The notes below the pieces were generated by a model. That model had not been told where the DNA came from. It saw only the letters and a list, made by a program, of their open reading frames with translations, and made no database searches. A DNA stretch of 8,147 nucleotides from Opitutia bacterium (lineage in GTDB: Bacteria; Verrucomicrobiota; Verrucomicrobiia; Opitutales; Seribacteraceae): the NCBI GenBank assembly GCA_018695085.1, contig JABHOU010000388.1:1-8147 (forward strand), written 5' to 3'. The position numbers and the translations under genes are program-made. How positions within the stretch are numbered: position 1 is the first letter of the stretch; each line of letters begins with the position of its first letter. This document shows positions 1 to 6,525 of this stretch, piece by piece.

Positions 1-1128
1 CCAAACGACGGAGCCGCCTTCTGGTGGGCAAATGGACGAAACGTCCTCACTCGAAACGTAGCTGTGGAAAATGCAAAATACGGTTTTCGCTATGATTGCC
101 AAAAGCGTAGTAATTTCGACAGCAACCTACGCGTCCTCATGCCGGACGGTTCCAGAAAAATCGTCGACATACGAACCCTCGCCATTAGCCGTTTCGAGAA
201 AAACGAGTCTCACAGCGAAGGACTTTATTCCGTCGTCCTCGCAGGCACCGAGGGCGTAGGCCCCGACCTGCGACATCCGCACCTCATAAGAGACCTCAAA
301 ATTTGGCAGACCCATTATGCATTCAGAGCCCAGTTACCCACTATGCTGGCGGAAAACATTCAAATCGACCACGCGGTCTACGGGATATATCGACCCTGGT
401 TCGAGAACCATGTCTACCGCGACCTAAGCATTGCCGCAACCGGAAGCGAACCCTTCAACCGAGGTCTCGACGACAAGAGCATGCAGCACGGAAGCATCAC
501 TGTCGACGGACTCGCTTTCAGCAAGTTGAGCTATGGTGGCAGCATGCCCCTCATCCAGATCAGCGCCAACAACGTAAATGGAGAGGCCGAATCACATTTC
601 CGCAACGTAACGGTTCGAGGTCGCGATCCCAAACGCCCGGACCGCTGGCCACTCATGAACCTAGGTGGTGGACCTCGTTTCAAGCCATCCACCCCCAAGG
701 GCGTTCCCTATTTCATTCACGACTACTTCGGCCCCGGCAAGCACGCCAAAGTAATTAGTTCTCGAGCCAAGGACTTGCTTGAAGACGGCAACAAGTATTC
801 CCAGGAAAAGGGTCTAACTGGTGACGAATCTCTCGCAACGAAAGTAAGTGGTATAGACTTTCCGGAACTCCTAAGCCCCGTGGACGATCTTCCGCCCTGT
901 ACCGTCATCACGCGCATCGACTCAACTGGCGACCGCCTGCGGGTTCGAGGCACTACCCACGACAACGGCGTCGTAAAAACCATTTCCGTGAACGGTAAAT
1001 CCGCCAGGATTCTCAGCCAAGACCATGGCGTCGCCGACTGGAGCATCGAACTACCCAAGTCCAAGAGCATCACCGCCACCGCCATCGACGCAACCGGCAA
1101 CCGAGAATTAAACCCGCACAAGATCTAG
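1..1128 (+). CDS. Secreted right-handed beta-helix protein, CEMIP/G8-like, 3' part (5' truncated by window)
   Basis: The frame is open from base 1 and stops at TAG 1126-1128, so the visible 375 residues are the C-terminal part of a longer protein. A GTG at 64 is only an internal codon: the residues before it (for example NDGAAFWWANGRN, 2-14) continue the same fold. Seen: repeated short strands of the type NVxxxNAxYGF and HxIRDLxIWQTHYAF, usual for a parallel beta-helix, followed from about residue 298 (PPCTVITRI) by an Ig-like module ending in SITATAIDATGNRE. The segment around FWWANGRN resembles, from memory, the FW(I/L)TNPxN segment of CEMIP/TMEM2 proteins and bacterial G8-domain proteins. 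Any G8 domain would lie upstream of the window. The family suggests a secreted or surface carbohydrate-binding or -cleaving protein; substrate unknown. The beta-helix call is fairly sure, the CEMIP/G8 link moderate. No convincing terminator follows. Confidence 0.65.
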   Translation, partial: PNDGAAFWWANGRNVLTRNVAVENAKYGFRYDCQKRSNFDSNLRVLMPDGSRKIVDIRTLAISRFEKNESHSEGLYSVVLAGTEGVGPDLRHPHLIRDLKIWQTHYAFRAQLPTMLAENIQIDHAVYGIYRPWFENHVYRDLSIAATGSEPFNRGLDDKSMQHGSITVDGLAFSKLSYGGSMPLIQISANNVNGEAESHFRNVTVRGRDPKRPDRWPLMNLGGGPRFKPSTPKGVPYFIHDYFGPGKHAKVISSRAKDLLEDGNKYSQEKGLTGDESLATKVSGIDFPELLSPVDDLPPCTVITRIDSTGDRLRVRGTTHDNGVVKTISVNGKSARILSQDHGVADWSIELPKSKSITATAIDATGNRELNPHKI

Positions 1129-1191
1129 TCCACCGACGTGCGACTGCTTCCAACTCCTTCTCATTCTCTTTGCCGCACTGATCAAAATACA

Positions 1192-1203
1192 TTGACTGAG
1201 TCA
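1192..1203. promoter_or_regulatory. TTGACT box overlapping the perfect palindrome TGACTGAGTCA
   Basis: In the 141-base gap before the DUF1501 gene, TTGACT (1192-1197) resembles a -35 element. It overlaps an 11-base perfect palindrome, TGACT-G-AGTCA (1193-1203). No good -10 hexamer lies at 16-18 bases, so the promoter reading is weak. The palindrome is certain as sequence; an operator role is inference only. Confidence 0.25.
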
Positions 1204-1269
1204 TGCCGATAAACAATTCTCTAACTAGAAAAACTTCACTTAATATTTCGATTTAAACGCATTGAGAAG

Positions 1270-2670
1270 ATGAAAGGACCAACTATCTCTCGCCGTCGCC
1301 TGATACAAGGAGGCGGAATAGGTGCTGTGAATTTGACGGTTCCGGGTTTGGTTTTCGGTAGTGACAAGACGGACGCTTCCGGCAACGCCGTGGCTTCCAA
1401 GAAATCTTGTATATTTGTTCTCCTCTGTGGAGGTCCCAGTCACGTGGACACTTGGGACATGAAGCCCGACGCTCCATCCGAATATCGCGGGCCCTACAAG
1501 ACCATACCTACCAAAGTTCCCGGTCTCCATCTCAACGAGATGCATACGAAGCTTGCAGGCATAACCAACGAATTCTGCTTAATTCGTTCCGTTACGCATC
1601 CAGGGGGCATCAGTAACCACTTCGATGCCATGCACAACCTCCTCAGCGGGCAGTCGGAAAAGAGAATTCAGCAGGGCGTACCCGATGATTCGCCCTACGT
1701 CGGCTCGGTCGTGGCCAAGCACCTTCCCAGCAAACGCAACCTAGTTTCCAACGCCTGGCTGATCAAGTGCGTGGGCCGTCCCGTCTTCTGTGCCCCTAAC
1801 ATTTCCTCGGGTGGATACCTCGGATCTCCTTATGCCCCCGTGTTCGTAGGCTCGGCCGACAACCATCCGGCAATGCCCGGCTTCAAGCCCCCGCAAATTT
1901 ATGAGACCACCGACCCCACCCGTCTGGGCAACCGGAGAAGCCTGCTCGACGGGATTGATCCCGACGCCCTGAACGACCCGAGCGTAAAGGACTGGCAAAG
2001 GTTACGCGAAATGGCCTTCGACGGCATGACCCGCCAAGAAGGTCGGAAAGCCTTTGAGCTTCATCGCGAACCCACTAAAATTCGTGAACTGTACGGCATG
2101 AATCCCCTCGGGCAGAATCTTCTGCTCGCTCGTCGCATGGTGGAATCCGGTGTTCGTTTCGTAACCGTCAACGGTTGGACCGGACAGGCCCCTCACGATA
2201 AAAAAGGTCCACCCAGCTCGAGTTGGGACATGCATGGCGGAAATATGGGCATGGGAAATGCCTTTGGAAACGGTTCCTATGGCATGGGCTTTTGCCTGCC
2301 GCGTCTTGATCAAGCCTTGCACGGTTTATTCACCGACCTTAAGGCAACGGGCATGATGGACGATACGCTCGTCGTGGTGATGGGAGAATTTGGTCGCACA
2401 CCCAAAGTTCTCACCCAGCAACCTCCGGGTCGCCAACACTGGCCGAAATGTTTCTCAGCCATCCTCGCAGGTTGCGGCATTCGCGGTGGCGCAGTCTACG
2501 GAAAGTCGGATAAGATCGGGGCCGCACCCGAGAGCGATCCGGTTCACCCTCAAGACATCCATGCCACCGTCCTGCATGCAATGGGCATACCCTTGAACTT
2601 AGCGGCCGACAACTCCGGAGTTTCTCGCCCCCTGACGGCGGGCAAACCCATCCTCGACATTTTCGGTTAG
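1270..2670 (+). CDS. DUF1501 family protein with Tat-like signal (AlkP-like fold)
   Basis: A complete 466-residue protein of the DUF1501 family (PF07394), which belongs to the alkaline-phosphatase/sulfatase-like fold clan and is greatly expanded in Planctomycetota and Verrucomicrobiota. The N-terminus carries a twin-arginine leader, SRRRLIQGGGIGAV (7-20), followed by an uncharged stretch to about residue 30, so export by Tat is likely. Family motifs seen: LLCGGPSHVDTWDMKP (51-66; H58, D60, D63), GEFGRTP (372-378), GRQHWP (387-392) and DPVHPQDIHATVLHAMGI near 423-440, where members usually have a D(I/L)HATxLHxLGI motif. These acidic and His residues sit where a metal site would be expected, but no catalytic activity is established for the family. 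AGAAG directly abuts the ATG, too close for a normal ribosome-binding site. The gene may be transcribed alone or with the beta-helix gene 141 bases upstream. Its usual PSD1 partner is not adjacent; one lies 3.8 kb downstream. Confidence 0.93.
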   Translation: MKGPTISRRRLIQGGGIGAVNLTVPGLVFGSDKTDASGNAVASKKSCIFVLLCGGPSHVDTWDMKPDAPSEYRGPYKTIPTKVPGLHLNEMHTKLAGITNEFCLIRSVTHPGGISNHFDAMHNLLSGQSEKRIQQGVPDDSPYVGSVVAKHLPSKRNLVSNAWLIKCVGRPVFCAPNISSGGYLGSPYAPVFVGSADNHPAMPGFKPPQIYETTDPTRLGNRRSLLDGIDPDALNDPSVKDWQRLREMAFDGMTRQEGRKAFELHREPTKIRELYGMNPLGQNLLLARRMVESGVRFVTVNGWTGQAPHDKKGPPSSSWDMHGGNMGMGNAFGNGSYGMGFCLPRLDQALHGLFTDLKATGMMDDTLVVVMGEFGRTPKVLTQQPPGRQHWPKCFSAILAGCGIRGGAVYGKSDKIGAAPESDPVHPQDIHATVLHAMGIPLNLAADNSGVSRPLTAGKPILDIFG

Positions 2671-2676
2671 AACTAA

Positions 2677-2701
2677 AAGCGGACTTCGGTTGCTTCCGCT
2701 T
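2677..2701. terminator. Hairpin between convergent genes, probable bidirectional terminator
   Basis: A perfect 7-bp stem, AAGCGGA (2677-2683) with TCCGCTT (2695-2701), encloses an 11-base loop. It begins 6 bases after the DUF1501 stop and lies just past the stop of the convergent DUF6172 gene. On the minus strand the stem is followed by a short T run (TTTTAGTT). On the plus strand TTTTTT comes about 14 bases later, inside the DUF6172 coding end. Position favours a shared terminator; the weak T tracts keep confidence moderate. Confidence 0.5.
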
Positions 2702-2707
2702 CGAAAT

Positions 2708-2998
2708 TCATTTGGGCTTTTTTGTCCTGTGACCTCTCTTGGCCAAAATTTCCACGTAAAACGACTCCAACTGTTCCTCTTCGGCGGCATCAATGAATTT
2801 TCCGATTTCAGCCACGTGAATGACCTTCGCCTGCTCAGCAGTCGGTCCGAACTTACAATCAAAGTCCCAAAAGTCGACTCCTTCCGGAAGCTCTTTTCTT
2901 CGCTCTCTCTTTAGGTATTTTTTGACATCAGATCTCACTGCGTCCACGAGCCTGGCAAGTTTGATTTTGGGATGCACTAGATTGAAGGTCTTTTTCAT
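2708..2998 (-). CDS. Small DUF6172 family protein
   Basis: A 96-residue basic cytosolic-type protein with no signal peptide or membrane segment, beginning MKKTFNLVHPKIK. An in-frame TTG three codons upstream (3005-3007) is possible, but the ATG at 2998 gives the MKKTF start that members of this family usually show. The core LKRERRKELPEGVDFWDFDCKFG (32-54, given as key parts KRERRK, PEGVDFWDFDC) and the ending SFYVEILAKRGHRTKKP match the DUF6172 pattern as I remember it. The function of the family is unknown. The charged KRERRK segment and conserved WDFDCKFG could suggest nucleic-acid contact, but that is speculation. No Shine-Dalgarno motif is seen. It stands alone, convergent with the DUF1501 gene and divergent from the FKBP gene. 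Confidence 0.8.
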   Translation of the reverse strand: MKKTFNLVHPKIKLARLVDAVRSDVKKYLKRERRKELPEGVDFWDFDCKFGPTAEQAKVIHVAEIGKFIDAAEEEQLESFYVEILAKRGHRTKKPK

Positions 2999-3186
2999 AG
3001 TTTGCAAATACGAGCTTTCGAAAAGGTTGATGCACTTTTTTGCACGACCTCTCCCTTAAATAGAGCGAGAAAGAGAGGAGTTATTACTTAAATCTGTAGT
3101 TCGATGCGATAGTTTTCGTAGTAATCGATGAAGAGAAATCAGCTTATTTCGGTTGACTCGATCCCGACAGAGACGAGTTTCCTAGC

Positions 3187-3927
3187 ATGAAAAATAACTC
3201 CGATTCAATTAGGGCAGGAATGAAGGCGTGGAGCCTCTGTGCAATAATTTCGATGTTACTCGCATCGTCAGCTAACGCCGCCGAGGAGGCGCCTCAACCG
3301 GATCCTAAGGTATTCGAGGCCATCGGCATGATGTTCGCTCAAGGTTCGGGACTTTCACGCATGGAGTTTTCGGACAAGGAAATCGATTTGATTATTTCCG
3401 GAATTGTTAAAGGAATGAAGCTGAAGGAAGTTCCAGCCGAAGTACAGAGCCTCCAACCCAAAATAGAGGCAATCATGCGAGTGAAGATGGAGATTGCTCG
3501 CAAGGCCAAAGAATCGGCAGGAGCAAAGACATCTTCTGCAAACAAAGCGAAGGGACAGCAATTCCTAGCCGATCTGCAAAAGAAGGAAGGCGTCTTGAAA
3601 GATCCTTCAGGATTCCTTTACGAAATCCTAAAGGAAGGAACCGGCCCCAATCCAACTATGAACGATACAGTGCGGCTCCACTACCACGGGACTCTAATCG
3701 ACGGTACGGTCTTCGATAGTTCCGTTCAACGAAAGCAACCTGCAAGCTTTCCCATGCGTGGTGTCATTAAGGGATTCTCAGGTGGACTCACGAAAGTAAA
3801 AGTCGGAGGAAAAGTTCGCATTTACATACCTAGCGAATTGGGTTACGGGGACAATCCTCGACCTGGTGGAAAGATTAAACCTGGCGACACCTTGATCTTT
3901 GAATGCGAATTACATGAGATTAAGTAA
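3187..3927 (+). CDS. Exported FKBP-type peptidyl-prolyl cis-trans isomerase (Mip/FkpA-like)
   Basis: A complete 246-residue protein. It would catalyse cis-trans isomerisation of prolyl bonds and help fold exported proteins in the periplasm. A Sec signal peptide (hydrophobic about 14-27, SSANAA cleavage region near 31-32) precedes a helical, Lys/Glu-rich FKBP_N-type dimerisation segment (about 35-130). The catalytic FKBP_C domain (about 139-246) has VRLHYHG, GTVFDSS, GVIKGFSGGL, IPSELGYG and LIFECELHEI. The conserved pocket Tyr, Phe-Asp, Val-Ile, Tyr and Phe are present, but the Trp usually found in VIPGW is Phe (IKGF). The start is uncertain. ATG 3187 gives an 11-residue extra n-region and no ribosome site, whereas ATG 3220 gives MKAWSLCAII, a more typical signal peptide, with AGGG six bases upstream. 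No terminator is evident in the 59 bases before the convergent membrane-protein gene. Confidence 0.93.
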   Translation: MKNNSDSIRAGMKAWSLCAIISMLLASSANAAEEAPQPDPKVFEAIGMMFAQGSGLSRMEFSDKEIDLIISGIVKGMKLKEVPAEVQSLQPKIEAIMRVKMEIARKAKESAGAKTSSANKAKGQQFLADLQKKEGVLKDPSGFLYEILKEGTGPNPTMNDTVRLHYHGTLIDGTVFDSSVQRKQPASFPMRGVIKGFSGGLTKVKVGGKVRIYIPSELGYGDNPRPGGKIKPGDTLIFECELHEIK

Positions 3928-3986
3928 ATCCCAAGATAAACAGCGTTCAAAGATCCCAACCTGTAGACAGAGAATCCATCCGCCGT

Positions 3987-4928
3987 TCATTTTTGAGATC
4001 GGTCGATCCTTAATAGAGCACTATCTACAAGGCTCATAGCTGAATCGAAACGTTCGTCGACGTAATAGATTGCCCATTCCTCCTCTCCCTCCTCATTCTT
4101 CTCCTTGACCGGGTACCCAACCAACTCGAGCAGTTGAAACGTACGCGGATCGTAGTTATCCACTTCGACTTGATAAACCAAGGACGGTTGATCCTTCAAC
4201 TTTTCCGTCGGGTCACCGGGTTGGTTGATCTCGATCATAACCCGGTAAGGCATGGATGAATTCGTCTCCCGTGGAAGAATATAGTCGGCCGGATCAAAGG
4301 AACCGTTCTCGGTTGCCCCGGAAACCGCATCCACGGTCTCGTTTAGATCAACTCCCTTTTTCTCCGCTTCCTCCTTGGCTTGCTCCCACCCCTTGACCTT
4401 GAACGCCCAGTAAGGAAGGATTTCCTGAGTATCTTCGGATTCGGATGCGTAAAGCGTCTTGATGTGGAAAAAAGATTGGTTCTCCAACCAGACTGCCAAA
4501 CGCGGGGGATTTTCTAGCGAGTAGGATGAACCAGTTCGGATATCCAAAGACAGTTTGTATGAAGGCGAGGGAACGTAATCGTACTTCATTCCTTTCTCGG
4601 TCATCTCAAAGCGCTCGAGAGCTGGCCCCAAATTACCGCTCAATCCGAGAATCGCCTTGATTGGGCTTGGTTGCAAATAAAAGAGAGCTCCCAAGCACCC
4701 CGTAAGAACTGCGACCAACCACACTACCCGGTTCTTCAAATACTTCCTCAATGGCACGAAATTATTCGCGATATGCAACCCGATCACAGCAATAAAGATA
4801 AAACCCGTCAGGGCATGCAACCCGATCACTTGAATCGAAAAGGGCTGAGCGAAAGCCCAGACCCCCGAACCAGCCATCACTGCAAAAAGCAGGAGGTTGA
4901 AAAGAGATACAAAACGACGTTTTTTCAA
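3987..4928 (-). CDS. Membrane redox protein: three-helix DUF4405-like anchor plus periplasmic DUF2271-like domain
   Basis: 313 residues from a proposed TTG start at 4928 (MKKRRFVSLFN). The frame stays open upstream to 5075, but that extension lies inside the oxidoreductase gene and is Gly/Ser-rich with no domain look, so it was excluded. Three membrane helices are visible (about 6-27, 35-54, 68-85). The basic MKKRR end and the RKYLKNR loop put the N-terminus inside and the C-terminal 225 residues in the periplasm. Helix 2 holds His38 and His52 in two VIGLH copies, resembling the b-heme helices of DUF4405-type proteins. The soluble part has PPRLAVWLEN (141-150), an ILPYW segment and VDAVSGATENGSF (199-211), the order found in DUF2271 (PF10029). 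SGAT also resembles a covalent-FMN attachment motif. It starts 8 bases after the oxidoreductase stop, so it is very probably co-transcribed. Inferred role: electron carrier for the Tat-exported flavoenzyme. Family assignments are by eye. Confidence 0.7.
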   Translation of the reverse strand: MKKRRFVSLFNLLLFAVMAGSGVWAFAQPFSIQVIGLHALTGFIFIAVIGLHIANNFVPLRKYLKNRVVWLVAVLTGCLGALFYLQPSPIKAILGLSGNLGPALERFEMTEKGMKYDYVPSPSYKLSLDIRTGSSYSLENPPRLAVWLENQSFFHIKTLYASESEDTQEILPYWAFKVKGWEQAKEEAEKKGVDLNETVDAVSGATENGSFDPADYILPRETNSSMPYRVMIEINQPGDPTEKLKDQPSLVYQVEVDNYDPRTFQLLELVGYPVKEKNEEGEEEWAIYYVDERFDSAMSLVDSALLRIDRSQK

Positions 4929-4936
4929 GCTAGGGA

Positions 4937-6214
4937 TCAGGCTTTGCCCGGTATGATCGCTCCGTGCTTTTTCAACAATCCATGAATTTCCGCCAAAGGT
5001 ACTGCCGACGGAGTCGTGTTTCCTTGAGCCGCCAAGATTGCCGCTACGGCCGCCGCCTGCCCCATTCCCATGCACGAAGCCTGAACCCGCAAGCCCGAGT
5101 TGGCCAAGCGGTCACTGCTCACGCAACGCCCCGCCACGAGCAAGTTGCGGCTCCCTTTGGGAACCAAAGCTCCGAGGGGAATGGACGGAACGATACCTTT
5201 CTTGAGCGGTTTGGGTCGGACGCCGGTTTTGGTATGCAAGTCGACGGGGTAAAAGGCATAGGAAACGGCGTCGTCAAATAGCTTGCCCGAAGTGTAGTCC
5301 TGCACGGTGATCAAGGTCTCGCCCTTGATTCGATAACTCTCACGAAAACCCGTCTCGGGTTGCAAATGCATCAGGCGTTTCTTGTCCTTGCGAACTTTTG
5401 CCAAAATCGACTTTCTGCCTGTCAGGTTGGCCAAAGTCGCAGTACGTGAATTGGTCGAATCAGCCCCGTGCACGTACAAGCGGTGCAATTGCTTGCTCGC
5501 CGGATTATGTGAACCACCCAACTGGAACAGGTAGGATCCCGGTTGTCTTTCCTCTTCCCTCAGGCGCTCGAATCCAAGGAGACCCACCACCTCGGCTCCG
5601 CCCGTACAGTCAATGATCTGCTTGCACTTAACCTGTCTTCTCGTCCCAAACCCGATACAGTCAACCTGCCAACCGGCATCCGTCTTAACGACCGCTTCGG
5701 GGAATTCGTAATAGGCGACCTCCACCTCAGCCTCCCGGCATTTCTCCTCCGCCAAAAGGGCATAAACGAACTGATTGACGTGCACCTGATTCATCCAGTG
5801 AGAGCGTGGGACCTTGGCGAAATTTGGAAACTTTCCGCCATCCAGTTCGACACTCTCCTTGACCAATTCCCAACCGATTCCGGCAATGACTTGTTTGCCC
5901 CAGGCATCGAACAATCCCGGGAAAGCCACCCCGCCGGTCGTAGTCGCCCCGCCCAACTGGAAGTTTCTCTCGACCAAAAGAGTCTTGGCACCCGCCCTGC
6001 CCGCTTGAATGGCGGCGATTACTCCTGCCGTTCCTCCACCAACCACCAGCACATCCACTTCATTCGTGACCTCGCGCTTGATCGTTGCCTTGTCGTTTTC
6101 GGCCATCACGACGGACGAACTTGCAGAGACTGCAAGACCAACGCCTGCAGCTCCGAACATACCGCTTTGCAGGAAATTTCTACGGCCTGCCATTGAGCTC
6201 TTGTTATCTTTCAT
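4937..6214 (-). CDS. Tat-exported FAD-dependent oxidoreductase (FAD_oxidored family)
   Basis: A complete 425-residue flavoprotein. A strong Tat leader, GRRNFLQSGMFG (10-21), a hydrophobic stretch and a likely cleavage after VMA (36-38) place the enzyme in the periplasm. The mature part opens with a Rossmann FAD-binding motif, VDVLVVGGGTAG (53-64), ending its second strand in LLVER (79-83; E82 would bind the ribose), then FQLGGATTTGG. The C-terminal SRNLLVAGRCVSSDRLANSG region (about 355-375) and GMGQAAAVAA complete the FAD site typical of PF12831. A hydride from an unknown organic substrate would reduce FAD. No Cys cluster for Fe-S is seen, so an external electron acceptor is needed; the membrane protein encoded next is the obvious candidate. 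ATG 6214 is the first good start; it lacks a ribosome site. It is the first gene of the operon and divergent from the PSD1 gene. Confidence 0.9.
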   Translation of the reverse strand: MKDNKSSMAGRRNFLQSGMFGAAGVGLAVSASSSVVMAENDKATIKREVTNEVDVLVVGGGTAGVIAAIQAGRAGAKTLLVERNFQLGGATTTGGVAFPGLFDAWGKQVIAGIGWELVKESVELDGGKFPNFAKVPRSHWMNQVHVNQFVYALLAEEKCREAEVEVAYYEFPEAVVKTDAGWQVDCIGFGTRRQVKCKQIIDCTGGAEVVGLLGFERLREEERQPGSYLFQLGGSHNPASKQLHRLYVHGADSTNSRTATLANLTGRKSILAKVRKDKKRLMHLQPETGFRESYRIKGETLITVQDYTSGKLFDDAVSYAFYPVDLHTKTGVRPKPLKKGIVPSIPLGALVPKGSRNLLVAGRCVSSDRLANSGLRVQASCMGMGQAAAVAAILAAQGNTTPSAVPLAEIHGLLKKHGAIIPGKA

Positions 6215-6246
6215 GAGTTTTGAATGAGTAATGTATGAGAGAAGGG

Positions 6247-6275
6247 ATAATATTACTAAAACCGTATGTTCTCAC
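6247..6275 (-). promoter_or_regulatory. Candidate sigma70-like promoter for the oxidoreductase operon
   Basis: Read on the minus strand, GTGAGA (4 of 6 to TTGACA) is followed by a 17-base spacer and TATTAT (5 of 6 to TATAAT), ending 33 bases before the ATG at 6214. The spacing is ideal but the -35 is poor, and the region is AT-rich, so chance matches are likely. Confidence 0.35.
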
Positions 6276-6277
6276 AC

Positions 6278-6295
6278 TTTCCCGTATTACGGAAA
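6278..6295. promoter_or_regulatory. Imperfect inverted repeat upstream of the oxidoreductase promoter, possible operator
   Basis: TTTCCCGTATTACGGAAA pairs as TTTCC(C)GTA with TACGGAAA, 8-base arms with one bulged C and one central base. It lies directly upstream of the candidate -35 of the oxidoreductase operon, a position suited to an activator site. Function is inference. Confidence 0.25.
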
Positions 6296-6420
6296 AAGAC
6301 AAAGATGAAATTAATTTTACGCGAGATATACTGGGAAAATAAGTTTTTCCGAGCAAGGATGTTCAAAGGAATACTGCCGCAAATCGACAGAAAATAAACG
6401 CGTTTTCAGTGGGTAAAATA

Positions 6421-6448
6421 TTGATAATTGGATATTTAAACTTAAATT
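6421..6448 (+). promoter_or_regulatory. Candidate promoter for the PSD1 gene with an embedded 14-base inverted repeat
   Basis: TTGATA (6421-6426, 5 of 6) and TAAATT (6443-6448, 4 of 6) are 16 bases apart, which would leave a leader of about 70 bases before ATG 6526. ATTTAA-AC-TTAAAT (6434-6447), a perfect inverted repeat, spans the spacer and the -10, where a repressor could bind. Both could arise by chance in AT-rich DNA. Confidence 0.28.
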
Positions 6449-6525
6449 AATCCTACATACACGTTGCTTCTTTAATCACCTTTCCCTCCATCTCGAATAA
6501 GCTTCCTGCAAATCACTATCAGCTC

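Larger units (their letters stand above)
6215..6525. other. 311-base AT-rich divergent intergenic region
   Basis: This stretch separates the divergent starts of the oxidoreductase operon and the PSD1 gene. It is clearly richer in A+T than the flanking genes, especially 6240-6480, and no open frame with coding character was seen. It holds candidate promoters for both directions and two inverted repeats, listed separately. No riboswitch or RNA gene was recognised. Confidence 0.7.

Noticed and set aside
64..66. GTG as a start of the first plus-strand gene
   Set aside because: The frame is open to base 1 and the residues before GTG continue the same beta-helix motif, so the gene begins outside the window.
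723..1121. 132-codon minus-strand open frame opposite the beta-helix gene
   Set aside because: Antisense to a conserved tail domain; no motif and no ribosome-binding or promoter signal.
3032..3046. TGCAC-TTTTT-TGCAC repeat upstream of the DUF6172 start
   Set aside because: Five-base copies around a T run are too short to distinguish from chance.
3153..3158. TTGACT before the FKBP gene as a -35 box
   Set aside because: No -10-like hexamer lies 16-18 bases downstream (the bases there read CGAGTTTCC), and the start codon is too near.
3928..3986. Terminator between the convergent FKBP and membrane-protein genes
   Set aside because: Only a 4-base stem (CTGT-AG-ACAG) was found and no T tract follows it.
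4929..5075. 49-codon upstream extension of the membrane-protein frame, overlapping the oxidoreductase end
   Set aside because: It is a Gly/Ser-rich translation of conserved FAD-protein codons in another frame, and TTG 4928 gives a natural MKKRR membrane-anchor start just after the oxidoreductase stop.
5543..6196. 217-codon plus-strand open frame opposite the oxidoreductase gene
   Set aside because: It covers the FAD-binding codons of the real gene on the other strand and its product has no domain features.
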